64,000 nt of DNA from Echinimonas agarilytica (lineage in GTDB: Bacteria > Pseudomonadota > Gammaproteobacteria > Enterobacterales > Neiellaceae): NCBI RefSeq assembly GCF_023703465.1, contig NZ_JAMQGP010000003.1, forward strand, positions 558,001-622,000, given 5' to 3'. Positions within the stretch are counted from its first letter, which is position 1. Each line of letters opens with the position of its first letter. Positions 1 to 10,172 of the stretch are shown here, piece after piece. Below the pieces are notes generated by a model. That model saw only the letters and a program-made list of their open reading frames with translations. It did not search any database and had not been told where the DNA came from. Position numbers and translations under genes: made by a program.

Positions 1-536
1 AAAGTACCCTCATGCATATCTTGGGCTTATTGGATCATCCCACGTATGGCGAATTGATGTGTGGTGAAGACGATTTGTTAAAAATGAGCCGTCGCGCATC
101 CGCTAAGTATCGTAATGAGCACATGGGTTTTGTGTATCAGTTTCATCATTTATTAACTGAGTTTAATGCGGTTGAGAATGTAGCCATGCCGCTGTTAATT
201 GCGGGGCAGCCTGTTTACAAGGCTCGTAAGGCGGCCGAACAGTGTTTGAAACGAGTTGGCTTGCAACATCGGTTTAAGCATCGTCCTGCTGAGCTTTCGG
301 GCGGAGAACGTCAACGCGTTGCCATTGCCCGAGCGATTGTTAATCAGCCCCGTTTGGTGTTGGCAGATGAACCAACGGGTAATCTCGATCATGAAACTGG
401 ATTGAGCGTTTACCACTTGCTACGCGAGTTAAACCAGCAGCTCGATACGAGCTTTGTAGTCGTCACTCACGATTTAACCTTGGCGGATAAACTCGACCGT
501 CAGCTGGTGTTACGCAACGGAAAGCTGGTGGACTGA
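1..536 (+). CDS. lolD: Lipoprotein-releasing ABC transporter ATP-binding protein LolD (5' truncated)
   Basis: ATPase of the LolCDE complex that extracts outer-membrane lipoproteins from the inner membrane and hands them to LolA. The reading frame is already open at the first bases, which encode KSTLMHILG, so the window cuts the gene inside the Walker A motif and the true start lies upstream. The ABC signature LSGGERQR, Walker B LVLADEPTGNLD and the switch histidine of VVVTHD are all present and in order. The family LolD is about 230 residues, so roughly 45-50 residues are missing. The stop codon overlaps the start of lolE by one base (TGATG), indicating translational coupling. Confidence 0.95.
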   Translation, partial: STLMHILGLLDHPTYGELMCGEDDLLKMSRRASAKYRNEHMGFVYQFHHLLTEFNAVENVAMPLLIAGQPVYKARKAAEQCLKRVGLQHRFKHRPAELSGGERQRVAIARAIVNQPRLVLADEPTGNLDHETGLSVYHLLRELNQQLDTSFVVVTHDLTLADKLDRQLVLRNGKLVD

Positions 537-1786
537 TGGCTGCAAAACTATTCCGACCCATTGCTTTACTGACCGCGTTGCGATTTATGTCGGGACGCCG
601 CAGTAGTCGTATGGTGTCGTTTATCAGCTCTTCGAGCACCGTGGGGATTGCTGTAGGAATTACCGCAATTATTTTGGTGTTGAGTGTGATGAATGGCTTT
701 GAGCGAGCGCTGAGCGAACGTTTGTTGGCGGTGATACCGCATGCTGAGGTTGTGTCGCTCACTGAGCCGATGACCAATTGGCAGGGCTTTAGCGCCCAGT
801 TGGAAGCTCGCGATGACATTGAAGCTGTGGCTCCTTTTATCAATATTAACGGTATGGTGTCGCACGGCGAGCAGATGCGAGCGGTACAGGTCAAAGGCAT
901 TGATCCGAGTTTACAAAGCAAGGTTTCAGCGTATGCCGATTATTTGTATCCCAATGTGAGTCAAAGTTTAACGGGGCGTGAAATTATATTAGGCGGCGGC
1001 ATTGCCGATGCTTTAAACGTGGAGGCTGGTGACACTATCAATGTGCTCGTGCCCAACGAATCTCAGCCAAATCGTTTAAGTGCGCCGAAAAGTTACCCGT
1101 TTGAAGTCGTATCGATCTTTCGTTTTGGCGGTCAAATAGACGGTCTGACTGCCTATATCCACATTGATGAGGCTCGGGTCTTGGCTAATTTAGACTTTGG
1201 GGTAAAAGGTTTAGAGCTTAAGGTTCAAGATATATTTACCGCCAATAAAGCTGCCTACTCAGCAGGTGCGAGCTTGCCCATGTATGTTTACGTGTCTGAC
1301 TGGATGCGCGCCAACGGCCATGTCTATCACGATATTCAAATGGTTCGTGGCATTGTTTACCTCGTGATGGTGCTAGTTATAGGCGTAGCTTGTTTTAATA
1401 TTGTGTCGTCACTTGTGATGGCCGTACAAGACAAACGTTCTGAAATCGCTATTCTGCTGACCATGGGAGCGTCGGGGCGCATGATTATGTCGACGTTTGT
1501 ATGGCAGGGAGTACTGACTGGCGTGATTGGTGTTGCCTTTGGTGCCGCTGGTGGAGCTTTGTTGTCGGTGTACTTGGGTGACATTTTACACGGCGTTGAA
1601 TCTGTCATTGGCCAAACCATGCTGTCGGGCGATATTTACTTTATTGACCAAATACCCAGCGAGTTGCATTTGCAAGATGTGCTGACCGTAAGTGTGGTGG
1701 CGTGGGTAACGGCGTTCACATCTACGTTATACCCAGCCTGGCGCGCAAGCCGTATCTTACCGGCTAATGAATTGGGCGGGCACTAA
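536..1786 (+). CDS. lolE: Lipoprotein-releasing ABC transporter permease LolC/LolE
   Basis: Inner-membrane permease subunit of the LolCDE lipoprotein extraction machine, 416 residues, the usual length. One membrane helix lies near residues 22-48, followed by a large periplasmic domain to about residue 270, then three helices towards the C-terminus (about 275-300, 320-350 and 375-400), the MacB/FtsX-type topology of LolC and LolE. It overlaps lolD by one base. Position after lolD suggests LolE, with lolC probably just upstream of the window; LolC and LolE are close paralogues, so the E assignment rests on gene order. Confidence 0.88.
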   Translation: MAAKLFRPIALLTALRFMSGRRSSRMVSFISSSSTVGIAVGITAIILVLSVMNGFERALSERLLAVIPHAEVVSLTEPMTNWQGFSAQLEARDDIEAVAPFININGMVSHGEQMRAVQVKGIDPSLQSKVSAYADYLYPNVSQSLTGREIILGGGIADALNVEAGDTINVLVPNESQPNRLSAPKSYPFEVVSIFRFGGQIDGLTAYIHIDEARVLANLDFGVKGLELKVQDIFTANKAAYSAGASLPMYVYVSDWMRANGHVYHDIQMVRGIVYLVMVLVIGVACFNIVSSLVMAVQDKRSEIAILLTMGASGRMIMSTFVWQGVLTGVIGVAFGAAGGALLSVYLGDILHGVESVIGQTMLSGDIYFIDQIPSELHLQDVLTVSVVAWVTAFTSTLYPAWRASRILPANELGGH

Positions 1787-1804
1787 AGCGAATTTGTCAG
1801 CTCT

Positions 1805-1834
1805 AAAAGGTTGTTGAATACTAACAGCCTTTTT
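1805..1834. terminator. Bidirectional terminator between lolE and the DUF2062 gene
   Basis: An AAAAGGTTGTT arm and an AACAGCCTTTTT arm form a ten-pair stem with one G-T wobble and a seven-base loop. It is flanked by A and T runs, between two convergent genes. Confidence 0.7.
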
Positions 1835-1837
1835 GTT

Positions 1838-2353
1838 TCAGTCGGATTTACGTTGGCGTTTTTGCCAAGCACGAACCACGCTCAGCCGCCATAGCAAACG
1901 AATCGCAATGTAGCCCAAGGCTCCAAAGACAACGCCACAAATTAAGCATCCTGCAAAAAATGCTGGGCCAAGCTGCACCACGCTGGCTTTTAACCATTCC
2001 CAACTGAGCTCAAACGTAAACTGATATTCAGGCGCGCCTGTGGTGAATACGCCTACTTTATAAGCAAAATAAAACATGGGTGGCATGGTGATTGGATTGC
2101 TGATCCAAACCAATGCAACAGATAGTGGCAAATTGACATGAAACAGAGCCGCAAGCAGAGCTGCAACGATCATTTGTGATGGGATCGGAAGAAACGCAAC
2201 AAATAAACCGATGGCGAAAGCACCCGCGGCACTTTTTCTATTAATATGGAAGATGTTTGGGTCATGCAGGATGCTGCCCAAAAAGCCAAGATTCTTGTTG
2301 GACCTCAACGCCTCTGGCGTTGGCATGATTCGTTTTATCGTTTTTCTTGGCAT
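1838..2353 (-). CDS. DUF2062 domain membrane protein
   Basis: Small integral membrane protein of 171 residues matching the DUF2062 family, whose function is unknown. The family hallmark is visible: a short basic N-terminus, then hydrophobic stretches containing IGLFVAFLPIPSQM and a WISNPITMPPMFYFAY segment with conserved N-P-x-T/x-P. A further membrane pair lies near residues 120-155. It sits convergent to lolE and divergent from comEC (28 bp apart), the same neighbourhood in which such genes are often seen in marine gammaproteobacteria. No signal peptide or enzymatic motif is visible. Confidence 0.8.
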   Translation of the reverse strand: MPRKTIKRIMPTPEALRSNKNLGFLGSILHDPNIFHINRKSAAGAFAIGLFVAFLPIPSQMIVAALLAALFHVNLPLSVALVWISNPITMPPMFYFAYKVGVFTTGAPEYQFTFELSWEWLKASVVQLGPAFFAGCLICGVVFGALGYIAIRLLWRLSVVRAWQKRQRKSD

Positions 2354-2381
2354 TTCTTAACTACTACTTAAAACGTCACGG

Positions 2382-4643
2382 ATGATGTTGAAACTATTCA
2401 TACTGGTCATTTTGTCCGCTAATCTATGGACAAAAATGCCAACCGAAAGCGAGATAATACTCTGTGCTGCGGTTGCCTGCATCTGTTTATTTCGAAAACG
2501 GATACGGTTCCTAAGCGCGGTATTTTTGGGCATCGTTATTATTGGTTTTCATGGGCACACATATCAAAACGCAGTGACCGAGATAGACTCCCGTTTGTCT
2601 CCCCTAAGTATAACGCTAGTTTCTGTAAAGCGCGGTGGTGAGCATCAAAGTACGCGAGTTATTGCAACAGTGGAAGGCCTACCTTCGCGATACCGAATCC
2701 GGCTGAACTGGAAAGACACACTCGCGCCTCCTCATATGGGGCAGTCTTGGCAAGTGGTTGCTAAAACGAAACCGCCACACGATCTAAGTAATCCCGGAGG
2801 TTTTAACTATCGCCGCTATTTACTGAGCAACAATATTGTCGCTAGCGGGTACGTTACATCAGCAACCTTACGCCATGACCGTGAGCATCGTGAATCTTTT
2901 GTGACCTCAAACCTAAGAACCGTGAAATATGCACTTGAGCAACATTCATCGTCGGCATTAATGCTTGCAATGGCGTTGGGAGACCGTAGCGAGATGACCC
3001 CTCAATTATGGCAAACCCTAGCTAATACGGGAACGGCGCATTTAATGGCGATTTCAGGCTTACACCTTGGCATCTTGTTCACACTTGTAGTATTCGTATT
3101 GCGCGGATTGGTGTCGGTTGGTCGCTACTTGGGGTGGATCCGTTATGCGCGACCCACTGTGTTTGTGTGGTGGCTGGCACTCGCTGTGTGTGCGGTTTAT
3201 ACGGTAGTGACGGGAATGGCCGTGCCGACTGTTAGAGCCTTGCTGTTTGCGGGTGTGGTTACCACTATGTTGCAATTGCATATTCGCATTCGCCCGTTTC
3301 GGTTGGTGTTGTTAGTGGCTGCCGCGTTGCTCATCATTGCTCCCAATATGGCCTATAGCACCAGTTTTTGGCTGAGTTTTTCTGCGGTTAATGCGGTGTT
3401 CGTGGGCATTTGGGTCTCTCAGTCCTGCGGATGGCGACGATGGCGTGCCTTGGTCTGTGTTCAATGCGCAGTGGTGGTGTGTTTACTACCGATTCAGCTG
3501 GGAGTTTTTGGCCAGCAAAGTTTACTTGCTCCATTGATTAATTTAGTGGCTATTCCATGGATTAGTTTGAGCATCTTGCCGATGATTTTTGCCGGTGCGG
3601 TGTTGTCGTTGTTTCTACCTATTATTGGCTACTGGTGTTTTTTTGCTGCCGATTGGCAACTAGATATGTTAATGGTCGGATTAACGTATATGGGCGCACT
3701 TGAATGGCAAATTTTATATTCAGATGTCATCGGTGCTTGGATGCTATTTTGCGTGGGCTTGCTTGTGGTGATGAGCATGATGGTATCAAAAGCCCATACG
3801 ATTGGAGCAATGGTATTGCTGGTGGCGGTATTAGGAGGGCAGTACTTTCGGAATTTTCAGACTGCATTCACTGTTGAGTTTATTGATGTCGGCCAGGGGC
3901 AGTCGGTATTGGTGCGTGAAGGCTTTGATGTGGTTTTGTACGATGTGGGAGCGGCTTTCAAAAGCGGATTTAACATGGCCGACCAGGCGGTGATTCCATA
4001 CTTACGAAATATTGGTGTGTCGACGATCGACAGTCTCATTTTGAGTCATAGCGACAATGACCATGCTGGTTCCGAAGCACATCTGCGAAAGGTTTACCCT
4101 GTTGCCGAACGCTGGCAATCATGGCCGTCATCGGATAGTGGAAAGCTCTGCAAGCCACCTTTAACCATTGCTACTGAGCGCTTGCATGGTTACTTTTTAA
4201 GTCCTTCAGTGATCGGCGATAGTGATAACGACAATTCATGCGTGTTAAAAATTGAGTCCAGCGATACGCAAGTTCTGCTCACCGGAGACATCAGTCGAAA
4301 ACAAGAGAAAAATCTAATGCAACAATGGCCTCGCGAGGTTTTGGAGGCTGACGTGATGTCAGTTCCACATCATGGCTCTGGTACTTCTTCGTCCGTTTCG
4401 TTTATTCAGCGCGTGAATCCTCAAATAGCAGTGGTGTCTAGTGGCCATCGAAATCGTTGGCGATTTCCTCGCGCAGAAGTGAGCCGTCGGTACCAGAATC
4501 ATGCTGTGGAGCTATTGAATACTGCGCAGCTTGGATTGGTAAAGCTACAATGGAATGAAGACCGCTGGAATTCCGAAGGTTATTGTGATTTAACATGGCC
4601 TGTTTGGTATCGCTGTGCTGACCCCATGCAGGATCACGATTAG
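2382..4643 (+). CDS. comEC: DNA internalisation competence protein ComEC/Rec2
   Basis: Polytopic membrane channel protein expected to carry single-stranded DNA across the inner membrane during natural transformation. At 753 residues it is of normal length. An N-terminal soluble DUF4131-type region (to about residue 180) follows the first helices. The competence domain with many membrane helices spans roughly 190-470, including GTAHLMAISGLHLGI. The C-terminal metallo-beta-lactamase-like domain begins near residue 495 (FIDVGQGQS) and has the metal motif HSDNDH near residues 555-560 and VPHHGSG further on. It lies directly upstream of msbA, a classic gammaproteobacterial arrangement. Uptake pilus genes are not in the window, so competence itself is inference. 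Confidence 0.93.
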   Translation: MMLKLFILVILSANLWTKMPTESEIILCAAVACICLFRKRIRFLSAVFLGIVIIGFHGHTYQNAVTEIDSRLSPLSITLVSVKRGGEHQSTRVIATVEGLPSRYRIRLNWKDTLAPPHMGQSWQVVAKTKPPHDLSNPGGFNYRRYLLSNNIVASGYVTSATLRHDREHRESFVTSNLRTVKYALEQHSSSALMLAMALGDRSEMTPQLWQTLANTGTAHLMAISGLHLGILFTLVVFVLRGLVSVGRYLGWIRYARPTVFVWWLALAVCAVYTVVTGMAVPTVRALLFAGVVTTMLQLHIRIRPFRLVLLVAAALLIIAPNMAYSTSFWLSFSAVNAVFVGIWVSQSCGWRRWRALVCVQCAVVVCLLPIQLGVFGQQSLLAPLINLVAIPWISLSILPMIFAGAVLSLFLPIIGYWCFFAADWQLDMLMVGLTYMGALEWQILYSDVIGAWMLFCVGLLVVMSMMVSKAHTIGAMVLLVAVLGGQYFRNFQTAFTVEFIDVGQGQSVLVREGFDVVLYDVGAAFKSGFNMADQAVIPYLRNIGVSTIDSLILSHSDNDHAGSEAHLRKVYPVAERWQSWPSSDSGKLCKPPLTIATERLHGYFLSPSVIGDSDNDNSCVLKIESSDTQVLLTGDISRKQEKNLMQQWPREVLEADVMSVPHHGSGTSSSVSFIQRVNPQIAVVSSGHRNRWRFPRAEVSRRYQNHAVELLNTAQLGLVKLQWNEDRWNSEGYCDLTWPVWYRCADPMQDHD

Positions 4644-4730
4644 ATCGGGATAGCCGATTTTAAAGGGTGGTTGGAGTTCAGCGCTGACCCAGTTAGAATG
4701 TGCCCTCAAATTTTATGCGAACAGGTTCTT

Positions 4731-6467
4731 ATGTCCACCGAAAAGCCTAGTGATTACCGCCGCTTACTTAAATATGTTGTGCCTTATCGGCTCGCTTTTT
4801 TATTCTCTATTGTTGGCATGCTCGGTTATGCTGGTGTTGATACGCTGTTCGTTTATACCATTCAACCGCTCATCGATAATGGTTTGTCGAACCCCGATAG
4901 CAAAGTGCTTTTGTATGCACCTATTTTTGTCATAGTGGTGCTGTTTTTACGTGGAGTGTGTAGCTTTATTGCCAATTACGGGCTCGCTTGGGTGGGCTCC
5001 AAAGTGGTCATGGTCATGCGCCAAGAAATGTTTGCCAGATTGGTTCATTTACCGGTGCCATTCTTTGATAAGAACACCACAGGTGATTTAATTTCTAAGG
5101 TCACCTTCAATACCGAACAAGTATCGAACGCTGCGAGTAAAGCCATTACGACGCTCATTCAAGAAGGCGCGTTTGTCATTGGCCTGCTGTGCATGATGTT
5201 CTATTACAGCTGGCAGCTATCTCTCATTTTCTTATTGATTGGTCCGCTCGTTGGCTTTGTTGTGAACAAGGTAAGCCGACGCTTTCGGAAGATATCGAAA
5301 GGCATTCAAAATGCGATGGGTGAAGTGACCACAGCAACAGAGCAAATGCTGAATGGGCACAAAGTGGTGTTGTCCTATGGTGGCCAAGATATTGAAAAAG
5401 ATCGCTTTAACAAGGTCAGTAATCACACGCGCCAGCAAATCATGAAAATGCGTTCGGTGGAAGCCTTGTCGTCGCCAATTATTCAGGTAATAGCCTCATT
5501 CGCATTGGCCGGAGTGTTGTTTGTTGCGAGTTTGCCGGGCATGGTTGAAACCCTTACGGCAGGTACATTTGCGTCGATGGTCACTGCTATGATCATCATG
5601 CTCAGACCACTTAAAAAATTAACCAGTGTGCAGTCAGATTTTCAGCGTGGCATTACAGCGGCTCGTTCTATCTTTGAAATTATTGATGAGATTGAAGAAA
5701 AAGATAGTGGCACCAAGGCTCCGACCAGAGCGCAAGGAACCATTGAATTTAACAAGGTAACCTTTACCTATCCGGGCAAAGAAGTACCCGCTCTGCAAGA
5801 TGTGAGCTTCAATTTAAAGGCCGGGCAGTCGTTGGCGTTAGTCGGTCGTTCCGGCAGTGGTAAGTCGACCATTACTCAATTACTGACCCGTTTTTACGAG
5901 GCTGAGTCAGGGCAGATTAAGCTCGATGATGAGTTGGTCGGAGACTACACTTTAGCGTCATTGCGCCGACAAATTGCAGTTGTTTCGCAGCAGGTCATTT
6001 TATTCAATGATTCGGTGGCAAACAATATCGCTTATGGTCTTGAAGGGCAGGTTACGCGTGAGCGTATTATTGACGCGGCTACCAGTGCTCACGCAATGGA
6101 ATTCATCGAACAACTGCCAGATGGTTTAGATACCGAAATTGGACAAAACGGCGTGATGCTGTCTGGTGGGCAACGTCAACGCTTGGCTATTGCGCGCGCG
6201 ATATTGCGTGATGCGCCAATTTTGATCTTAGACGAGGCGACATCAGCACTCGACACAGAATCAGAGCGATATATCCAAGAAGCATTGGAATCTTTACAGC
6301 AAAACCGAACGTCCATTGTGGTGGCTCACCGTCTTTCGACCATCGAAAATGCTGATGTGATAGCCGTGGTGGATGAAGGGCATATTATTGAGATGGGCAC
6401 GCATACCGAGCTGCTTCAACGCCAAGGTGCGTACGCCCAGTTACACCAAATGCAGTTCAGCCAATAG
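4731..6467 (+). CDS. msbA: Lipid A export ATP-binding/permease protein MsbA
   Basis: Homodimeric ABC exporter that flips core-lipid A across the inner membrane, 578 residues from the ATG at 4731. The frame is open to an ATG at 4671, but that would add 20 residues absent from the family; MSTEKPSDYRRLLKYVVPYR is the expected N-terminus. Six membrane helices fill the first 320 residues. The nucleotide-binding domain shows Walker A GRSGSGKST, signature LSGGQRQR, Walker B ILILDEATSALD and the H-loop AHRLST. lpxK follows 11 bp downstream, so this is one lipid A operon. Confidence 0.96.
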   Translation: MSTEKPSDYRRLLKYVVPYRLAFLFSIVGMLGYAGVDTLFVYTIQPLIDNGLSNPDSKVLLYAPIFVIVVLFLRGVCSFIANYGLAWVGSKVVMVMRQEMFARLVHLPVPFFDKNTTGDLISKVTFNTEQVSNAASKAITTLIQEGAFVIGLLCMMFYYSWQLSLIFLLIGPLVGFVVNKVSRRFRKISKGIQNAMGEVTTATEQMLNGHKVVLSYGGQDIEKDRFNKVSNHTRQQIMKMRSVEALSSPIIQVIASFALAGVLFVASLPGMVETLTAGTFASMVTAMIIMLRPLKKLTSVQSDFQRGITAARSIFEIIDEIEEKDSGTKAPTRAQGTIEFNKVTFTYPGKEVPALQDVSFNLKAGQSLALVGRSGSGKSTITQLLTRFYEAESGQIKLDDELVGDYTLASLRRQIAVVSQQVILFNDSVANNIAYGLEGQVTRERIIDAATSAHAMEFIEQLPDGLDTEIGQNGVMLSGGQRQRLAIARAILRDAPILILDEATSALDTESERYIQEALESLQQNRTSIVVAHRLSTIENADVIAVVDEGHIIEMGTHTELLQRQGAYAQLHQMQFSQ

Positions 6468-6478
6468 AACCGTCATAA

Positions 6479-7492
6479 ATGCAGCCGATTCAACTTGCTT
6501 GGCAACAGAAATTTTCTTGGACACTGGCTCTTTGGCCGGTGTCGTTGCTCTTTAGCGCAATTGCATGGCTGCGACGCACGCTTTATCAAAAAGGTTTGTT
6601 GCAATCTTACCGACCATCGGTGCCTGTGATTGTCGTGGGCAACATTACCGTTGGTGGAAGTGGTAAAACGCCCACTGTGCTTTGGCTTATTGAGTTGCTG
6701 AAGAGCAATGGTTACAAGCCGGCGGTGGTGAGCCGAGGTTATGGCGGCAAAGCACCTCATTACCCGTTTTTAGTGACTGCAACTTCGCAGCCAGCTGAAT
6801 GTGGTGATGAGCCTTTGTTAATCGCTAAAAGAACAAACTGTATCGTCGTTGTTGATCCGCTACGAACTCAAGCAGCCCAAAAAGCAGAGCAGTTGGGCTG
6901 TGATGTGATTGTGGCTGATGATGGGCTTCAACACTATGCGCTACAGCGCGATATTGAACTTGTGGTGATTGATGGACAGCGTCGTTTTGGCAATGGCTAC
7001 CGGCTACCCGCAGGGCCACTGCGAGAAGGACGCTCGCGTTTAACCAGCGTGTTTGCTTGTATTAGCAATGGCGGTGAAGCTGAGGCTTGCGAGTGGGCTA
7101 TGTCATTAATCCCAGCAAGCCAATGGATGAACGTAAACTCCAGTGTGACCGCAACCAGTGCAAGCTTTGCGGGCAAGCGGATTTTACTTGTTGCTGGTAT
7201 TGGCGACCCAACACGATTTTTCGACACCGCCGCAGGGTTAGGGGTGAGCGGTGATACAATGCCATTGGACGACCATGCTGAGATTTCTGAGTCGCAGTAT
7301 CGACGTTGGCAAAAAGATTATGATGTGATTCTGATGACGGAGAAAGACGCGGTAAAATGCAGTCAATTCGAGGCCTCAGAAAGTTATTATTTACCCGTTA
7401 ATGCATTGATCGACGCATCGCATTCAGCCAAGTTATTAAGCCGATTGCAAGATGTAGTAAAGACTCTCAATTCGCATCCACGGGATCATTAA
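6479..7492 (+). CDS. lpxK: Tetraacyldisaccharide 4'-kinase LpxK
   Basis: Phosphorylates the 4' position of the lipid A disaccharide precursor at the inner membrane. The 337 residues include an N-terminal membrane anchor (about residues 15-32), the P-loop [13 protein letters not shown], and the conserved segment [14 protein letters not shown] with the catalytic aspartates. A later [10 protein letters not shown] matches the family. It sits between msbA and the Trm112-like gene and is transcribed with them. Confidence 0.95.
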   Translation: MQPIQLAWQQKFSWTLALWPVSLLFSAIAWLRRTLYQKGLLQSYRPSVPVIVVGNITVGGSGKTPTVLWLIELLKSNGYKPAVVSRGYGGKAPHYPFLVTATSQPAECGDEPLLIAKRTNCIVVVDPLRTQAAQKAEQLGCDVIVADDGLQHYALQRDIELVVIDGQRRFGNGYRLPAGPLREGRSRLTSVFACISNGGEAEACEWAMSLIPASQWMNVNSSVTATSASFAGKRILLVAGIGDPTRFFDTAAGLGVSGDTMPLDDHAEISESQYRRWQKDYDVILMTEKDAVKCSQFEASESYYLPVNALIDASHSAKLLSRLQDVVKTLNSHPRDH

Positions 7493-7506
7493 AGGAATTT
7501 GCCGTT

Positions 7507-7698
7507 ATGGCTTTTGATATTCAGCTATTAGAAATTCTTGCGTGCCCAGTATGCAAAGGAAAACTCACATTCGATGCAACCGAAGAAGAGCGCTTGGTGT
7601 GCCGATTTGATCGCCTTGCATACCCGATTAACAAAGGGATACCGGTTTTAATTGAAGAAGAAGCTGAAACACTCTCCAGTGAAGAGCTACCCAAATGA
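7507..7698 (+). CDS. ycaR: Trm112/YcaR family small zinc-ribbon-like protein
   Basis: A 63-residue protein of the Trm112/UPF0434 family. It starts with the characteristic [18 protein letters not shown], containing one C-x2-C pair, followed by [12 protein letters not shown] and [10 protein letters not shown]. In the family the proteins bind zinc or act as small partner proteins; the role in lipid A/Kdo operons is not established. It overlaps kdsB by four bases (ATGA), so the two are translationally coupled. Confidence 0.92.
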   Translation: MAFDIQLLEILACPVCKGKLTFDATEEERLVCRFDRLAYPINKGIPVLIEEEAETLSSEELPK

Positions 7699-8462
7699 GT
7701 TTTACGGTCATTATTCCTGCGCGTTACCAATCGTCGCGTTTACCCGGTAAGCCATTAGCGGACATCGGCGGAAAACCGATGGTCATTCATGTAGTTGAGC
7801 AGGCTCAACTCTCAGGCGCATCTCGTATTGTGGTGGCTACAGATGATGAACGTATTGCTGAAGTCGTCACTGAGTTTGGAGCTGAAGTGTGCATGACGTC
7901 CGCTCATCATCAATCGGGTACCGAGAGACTGGCAGAAGTGTGCGAAATGCTTGAGTTGGCAGACGACGAAATTATTGTCAATGTGCAAGGTGATGAACCG
8001 CTGATTCCGCCAAGTAATATTCGGCAAGTGGCTGAAAATTTAGCCAATAGTCATGATGCAGGAATGTCGACACTGGCAACTCCAATTCATCGTACCGATG
8101 AGTGGCTCGACCCGAATGTGGTGAAGGTTGTGTATAACGCGCAGGGGCATGCATTGTACTTTTCTCGTAGTGCAATGCCGTATGACCGAGATGGCTTGTT
8201 TGAGGATGAACCTGCACTCAAAACACGTTTTTGGCTGCGCCATATTGGTATTTATGCGTATCGAAGTGGATTTATTCGCCGCTATATCAATTGGAAACCA
8301 TCGCCGCTTGAACTCATCGAATCGTTAGAGCAATTGCGCGTACTTTGGTATGGCGAGAAGATTCATGTGGGCGTTGCTCCTGAAGCACCACCGCATGGAG
8401 TTGATACTCCGGAGCATTTGAACCTGATTCGAGACATTGTGAACGGTCTCGATTCTGAATAA
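7695..8462 (+). CDS. kdsB: 3-deoxy-manno-octulosonate cytidylyltransferase KdsB
   Basis: Activates Kdo with CTP to CMP-Kdo for attachment to lipid A. The 255 residues show the nucleotide-binding start [24 protein letters not shown] and NVQGDEPLI, as in characterised KdsB proteins. It ends the lipid A/Kdo operon msbA-lpxK-ycaR-kdsB. No terminator hairpin is seen in the 12 bp between it and the convergent lipoprotein gene. Confidence 0.96.
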   Translation: MSFTVIIPARYQSSRLPGKPLADIGGKPMVIHVVEQAQLSGASRIVVATDDERIAEVVTEFGAEVCMTSAHHQSGTERLAEVCEMLELADDEIIVNVQGDEPLIPPSNIRQVAENLANSHDAGMSTLATPIHRTDEWLDPNVVKVVYNAQGHALYFSRSAMPYDRDGLFEDEPALKTRFWLRHIGIYAYRSGFIRRYINWKPSPLELIESLEQLRVLWYGEKIHVGVAPEAPPHGVDTPEHLNLIRDIVNGLDSE

Positions 8463-8474
8463 ATTGGCGCAGTG

Positions 8475-8825
8475 TCACAAATTTGAATTGTTTTTGGCGT
8501 CTTTAAAACACTGCAACACCTTGTCGTTAAGCTTATTTTGCTCTGTTAGTAAGCAATTGCCATAACGTAAACTAATTGCGCTGGCACTGGTCTTGTCTTG
8601 TTTATAATGTGCATTATCCCATGCTTGCTCCATGCACATGTCGGCGTGCGGAGCGAGCTGAACGGAGCACTCTTCTTGAGTCACACCTAAGCAGCTAATG
8701 TAGCGCTGTTGAGTACATATAATATTAATGCCGTCTTGCTTAAAAAATAGATCGGGCGAAGCGTCTGTTTGGTCTGCACATGAGGCCAATAGAACGATGC
8801 TTGCAAGGCATAACAATATTTTCAT
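8475..8825 (-). CDS. Small cysteine-rich predicted lipoprotein
   Basis: Not a recognised family. From the ATG at 8825, which has an AAAGGA ribosome site seven bases upstream, it encodes 116 residues; an in-frame ATG at 8840 would add five residues but has no comparable site. The N-terminus MKILLCLASIVLLASC is a typical lipoprotein signal with lipobox LASC. The mature part carries six further cysteines, compatible with three disulfide bonds in the periplasm. It lies behind the gltA terminator and convergent to kdsB. Function is unknown. Confidence 0.7.
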   Translation of the reverse strand: MKILLCLASIVLLASCADQTDASPDLFFKQDGINIICTQQRYISCLGVTQEECSVQLAPHADMCMEQAWDNAHYKQDKTSASAISLRYGNCLLTEQNKLNDKVLQCFKDAKNNSNL

Positions 8826-8856
8826 GGTCAATCCTTTCATTCAATCTATTTAGCAT

Positions 8857-8888
8857 ACAAAAAAAGCGGCATATTGCCGCTTTTTTTT
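8857..8888 (-). terminator. gltA terminator
   Basis: A six-pair GCGGCA/TGCCGC stem with a three-base loop is extended by flanking A and T runs, so it can act in both directions. It lies 19 bp beyond the gltA stop and separates gltA from the lipoprotein gene on the same strand. Confidence 0.88.
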
Positions 8889-8906
8889 AAAATGCCCTTA
8901 AGTTCT

Positions 8907-10172
8907 CTAGAACTTACGGCTATCAGCACCGGTATATAATTGACGAGGACGGCCGATTTTATTATCTGCGTCTGCGTGCATTTCATTCCAGTGAGCAATC
9001 CAACCAACTGTGCGCGACAGTGCAAAAATCACTGTGAACATGTTTGTAGGAATGCCAATTGCTTTGAGAATGATACCCGAGTAAAAATCAACGTTTGGAT
9101 AGAGCTTCTTCTCAACGAAGTAAGGGTCTTCCAAGGCAATTTGCTCAAGCTTCATAGCAACATCAAGCAATGGATCTTGAATGTTCAAGTGATCCAACAC
9201 TTCATGACACGTTTCGCGCATTACAGTGGCTCGTGGATCGTAATTTTTGTAAACACGATGTCCGAAGCCCATAAGGCGGAATGGGTCATTCTTGTCTTTT
9301 GCTTTTGCAACATACTCGTCGATACGGTCCAATGAACCGATTTCTTCAAGCATGTTCAAGCAGGCTTCATTTGCGCCACCGTGCGCTGGGCCCCAAAGCG
9401 ATGCAATACCAGCGGCGATACATGCGAATGGATTAGCACCCGATGAGCCCGCTAAGCGAACCGTTGATGTTGATGCATTTTGTTCGTGATCAGCATGCAA
9501 GATAAAAATCTTATCCATCGCGTCAGCGATAATTGGATCAGGCTTATATTCTTCGCATGGTGTCGCGTACATCATATGCAAAAAGTTTTCTGCATAGTTT
9601 AAGTCATTGCGAGGGTACATGAAGGGCTGGCCAACATTGTACTTGTAACACATTGCTGCAATCGTAGGCATCTTAGATACCAAACGAAACGCTGCTACTT
9701 CGCGATGACGAGGGTTTTCAACATCGAGTGAGTCGTGGAAGAACGCAGACATTGCGCCAACTACGCCACACATGATCGCCATAGGGTGAGCGTCACGACG
9801 GAAGCCTTTGAAGAAACTTACCAATTGATCGTTAAGCATTGTGTGCTTGCCAACCATAGCGACGAATTCTTCAAGTTGTTCCGCAGATGGTTTCTCACCA
9901 TACAAAAGCAAATAAGAAACTTCTAAGTAGCTAGAATTATTTGCTAAATCTGCGATTGGGTAACCGCGATGCAACAACACACCTTGGTCACCATCGATAT
10001 ATGTGATGGATGATTTACATGAAGCTGTAGAAAGAAAGCCTGGGTCGAACGTGAAGTAACCGTTTTTTCCCAAAGCTCGGATGTCGATGACATCATGGCC
10101 AGCAGTTCCACTCAGTACAGGGAGTTCGATTTCCTTCCCACCAATGTGGAGTACTGCATTTTTTTCAGCCAT
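8907..10172 (-). CDS. gltA: Citrate synthase (type I, hexameric form)
   Basis: Condenses acetyl-CoA and oxaloacetate to citrate, the entry step of the TCA cycle. The 421 residues match gammaproteobacterial GltA. Visible landmarks are the substrate-binding [16 protein letters not shown], the catalytic histidine region [13 protein letters not shown] and the catalytic aspartate in NVDFYSG. The start at 10172 is supported by a strong AAGGAGAT ribosome site. It is divergent from sdhC across a 406-bp region, the same arrangement as in E. coli. Confidence 0.97.
   Translation of the reverse strand: MAEKNAVLHIGGKEIELPVLSGTAGHDVIDIRALGKNGYFTFDPGFLSTASCKSSITYIDGDQGVLLHRGYPIADLANNSSYLEVSYLLLYGEKPSAEQLEEFVAMVGKHTMLNDQLVSFFKGFRRDAHPMAIMCGVVGAMSAFFHDSLDVENPRHREVAAFRLVSKMPTIAAMCYKYNVGQPFMYPRNDLNYAENFLHMMYATPCEEYKPDPIIADAMDKIFILHADHEQNASTSTVRLAGSSGANPFACIAAGIASLWGPAHGGANEACLNMLEEIGSLDRIDEYVAKAKDKNDPFRLMGFGHRVYKNYDPRATVMRETCHEVLDHLNIQDPLLDVAMKLEQIALEDPYFVEKKLYPNVDFYSGIILKAIGIPTNMFTVIFALSRTVGWIAHWNEMHADADNKIGRPRQLYTGADSRKF

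Noticed and set aside
4671-4730. Upstream extension of msbA by 20 residues
   Set aside because: The extension is not part of the MsbA family, whereas the ATG at 4731 gives the standard length.
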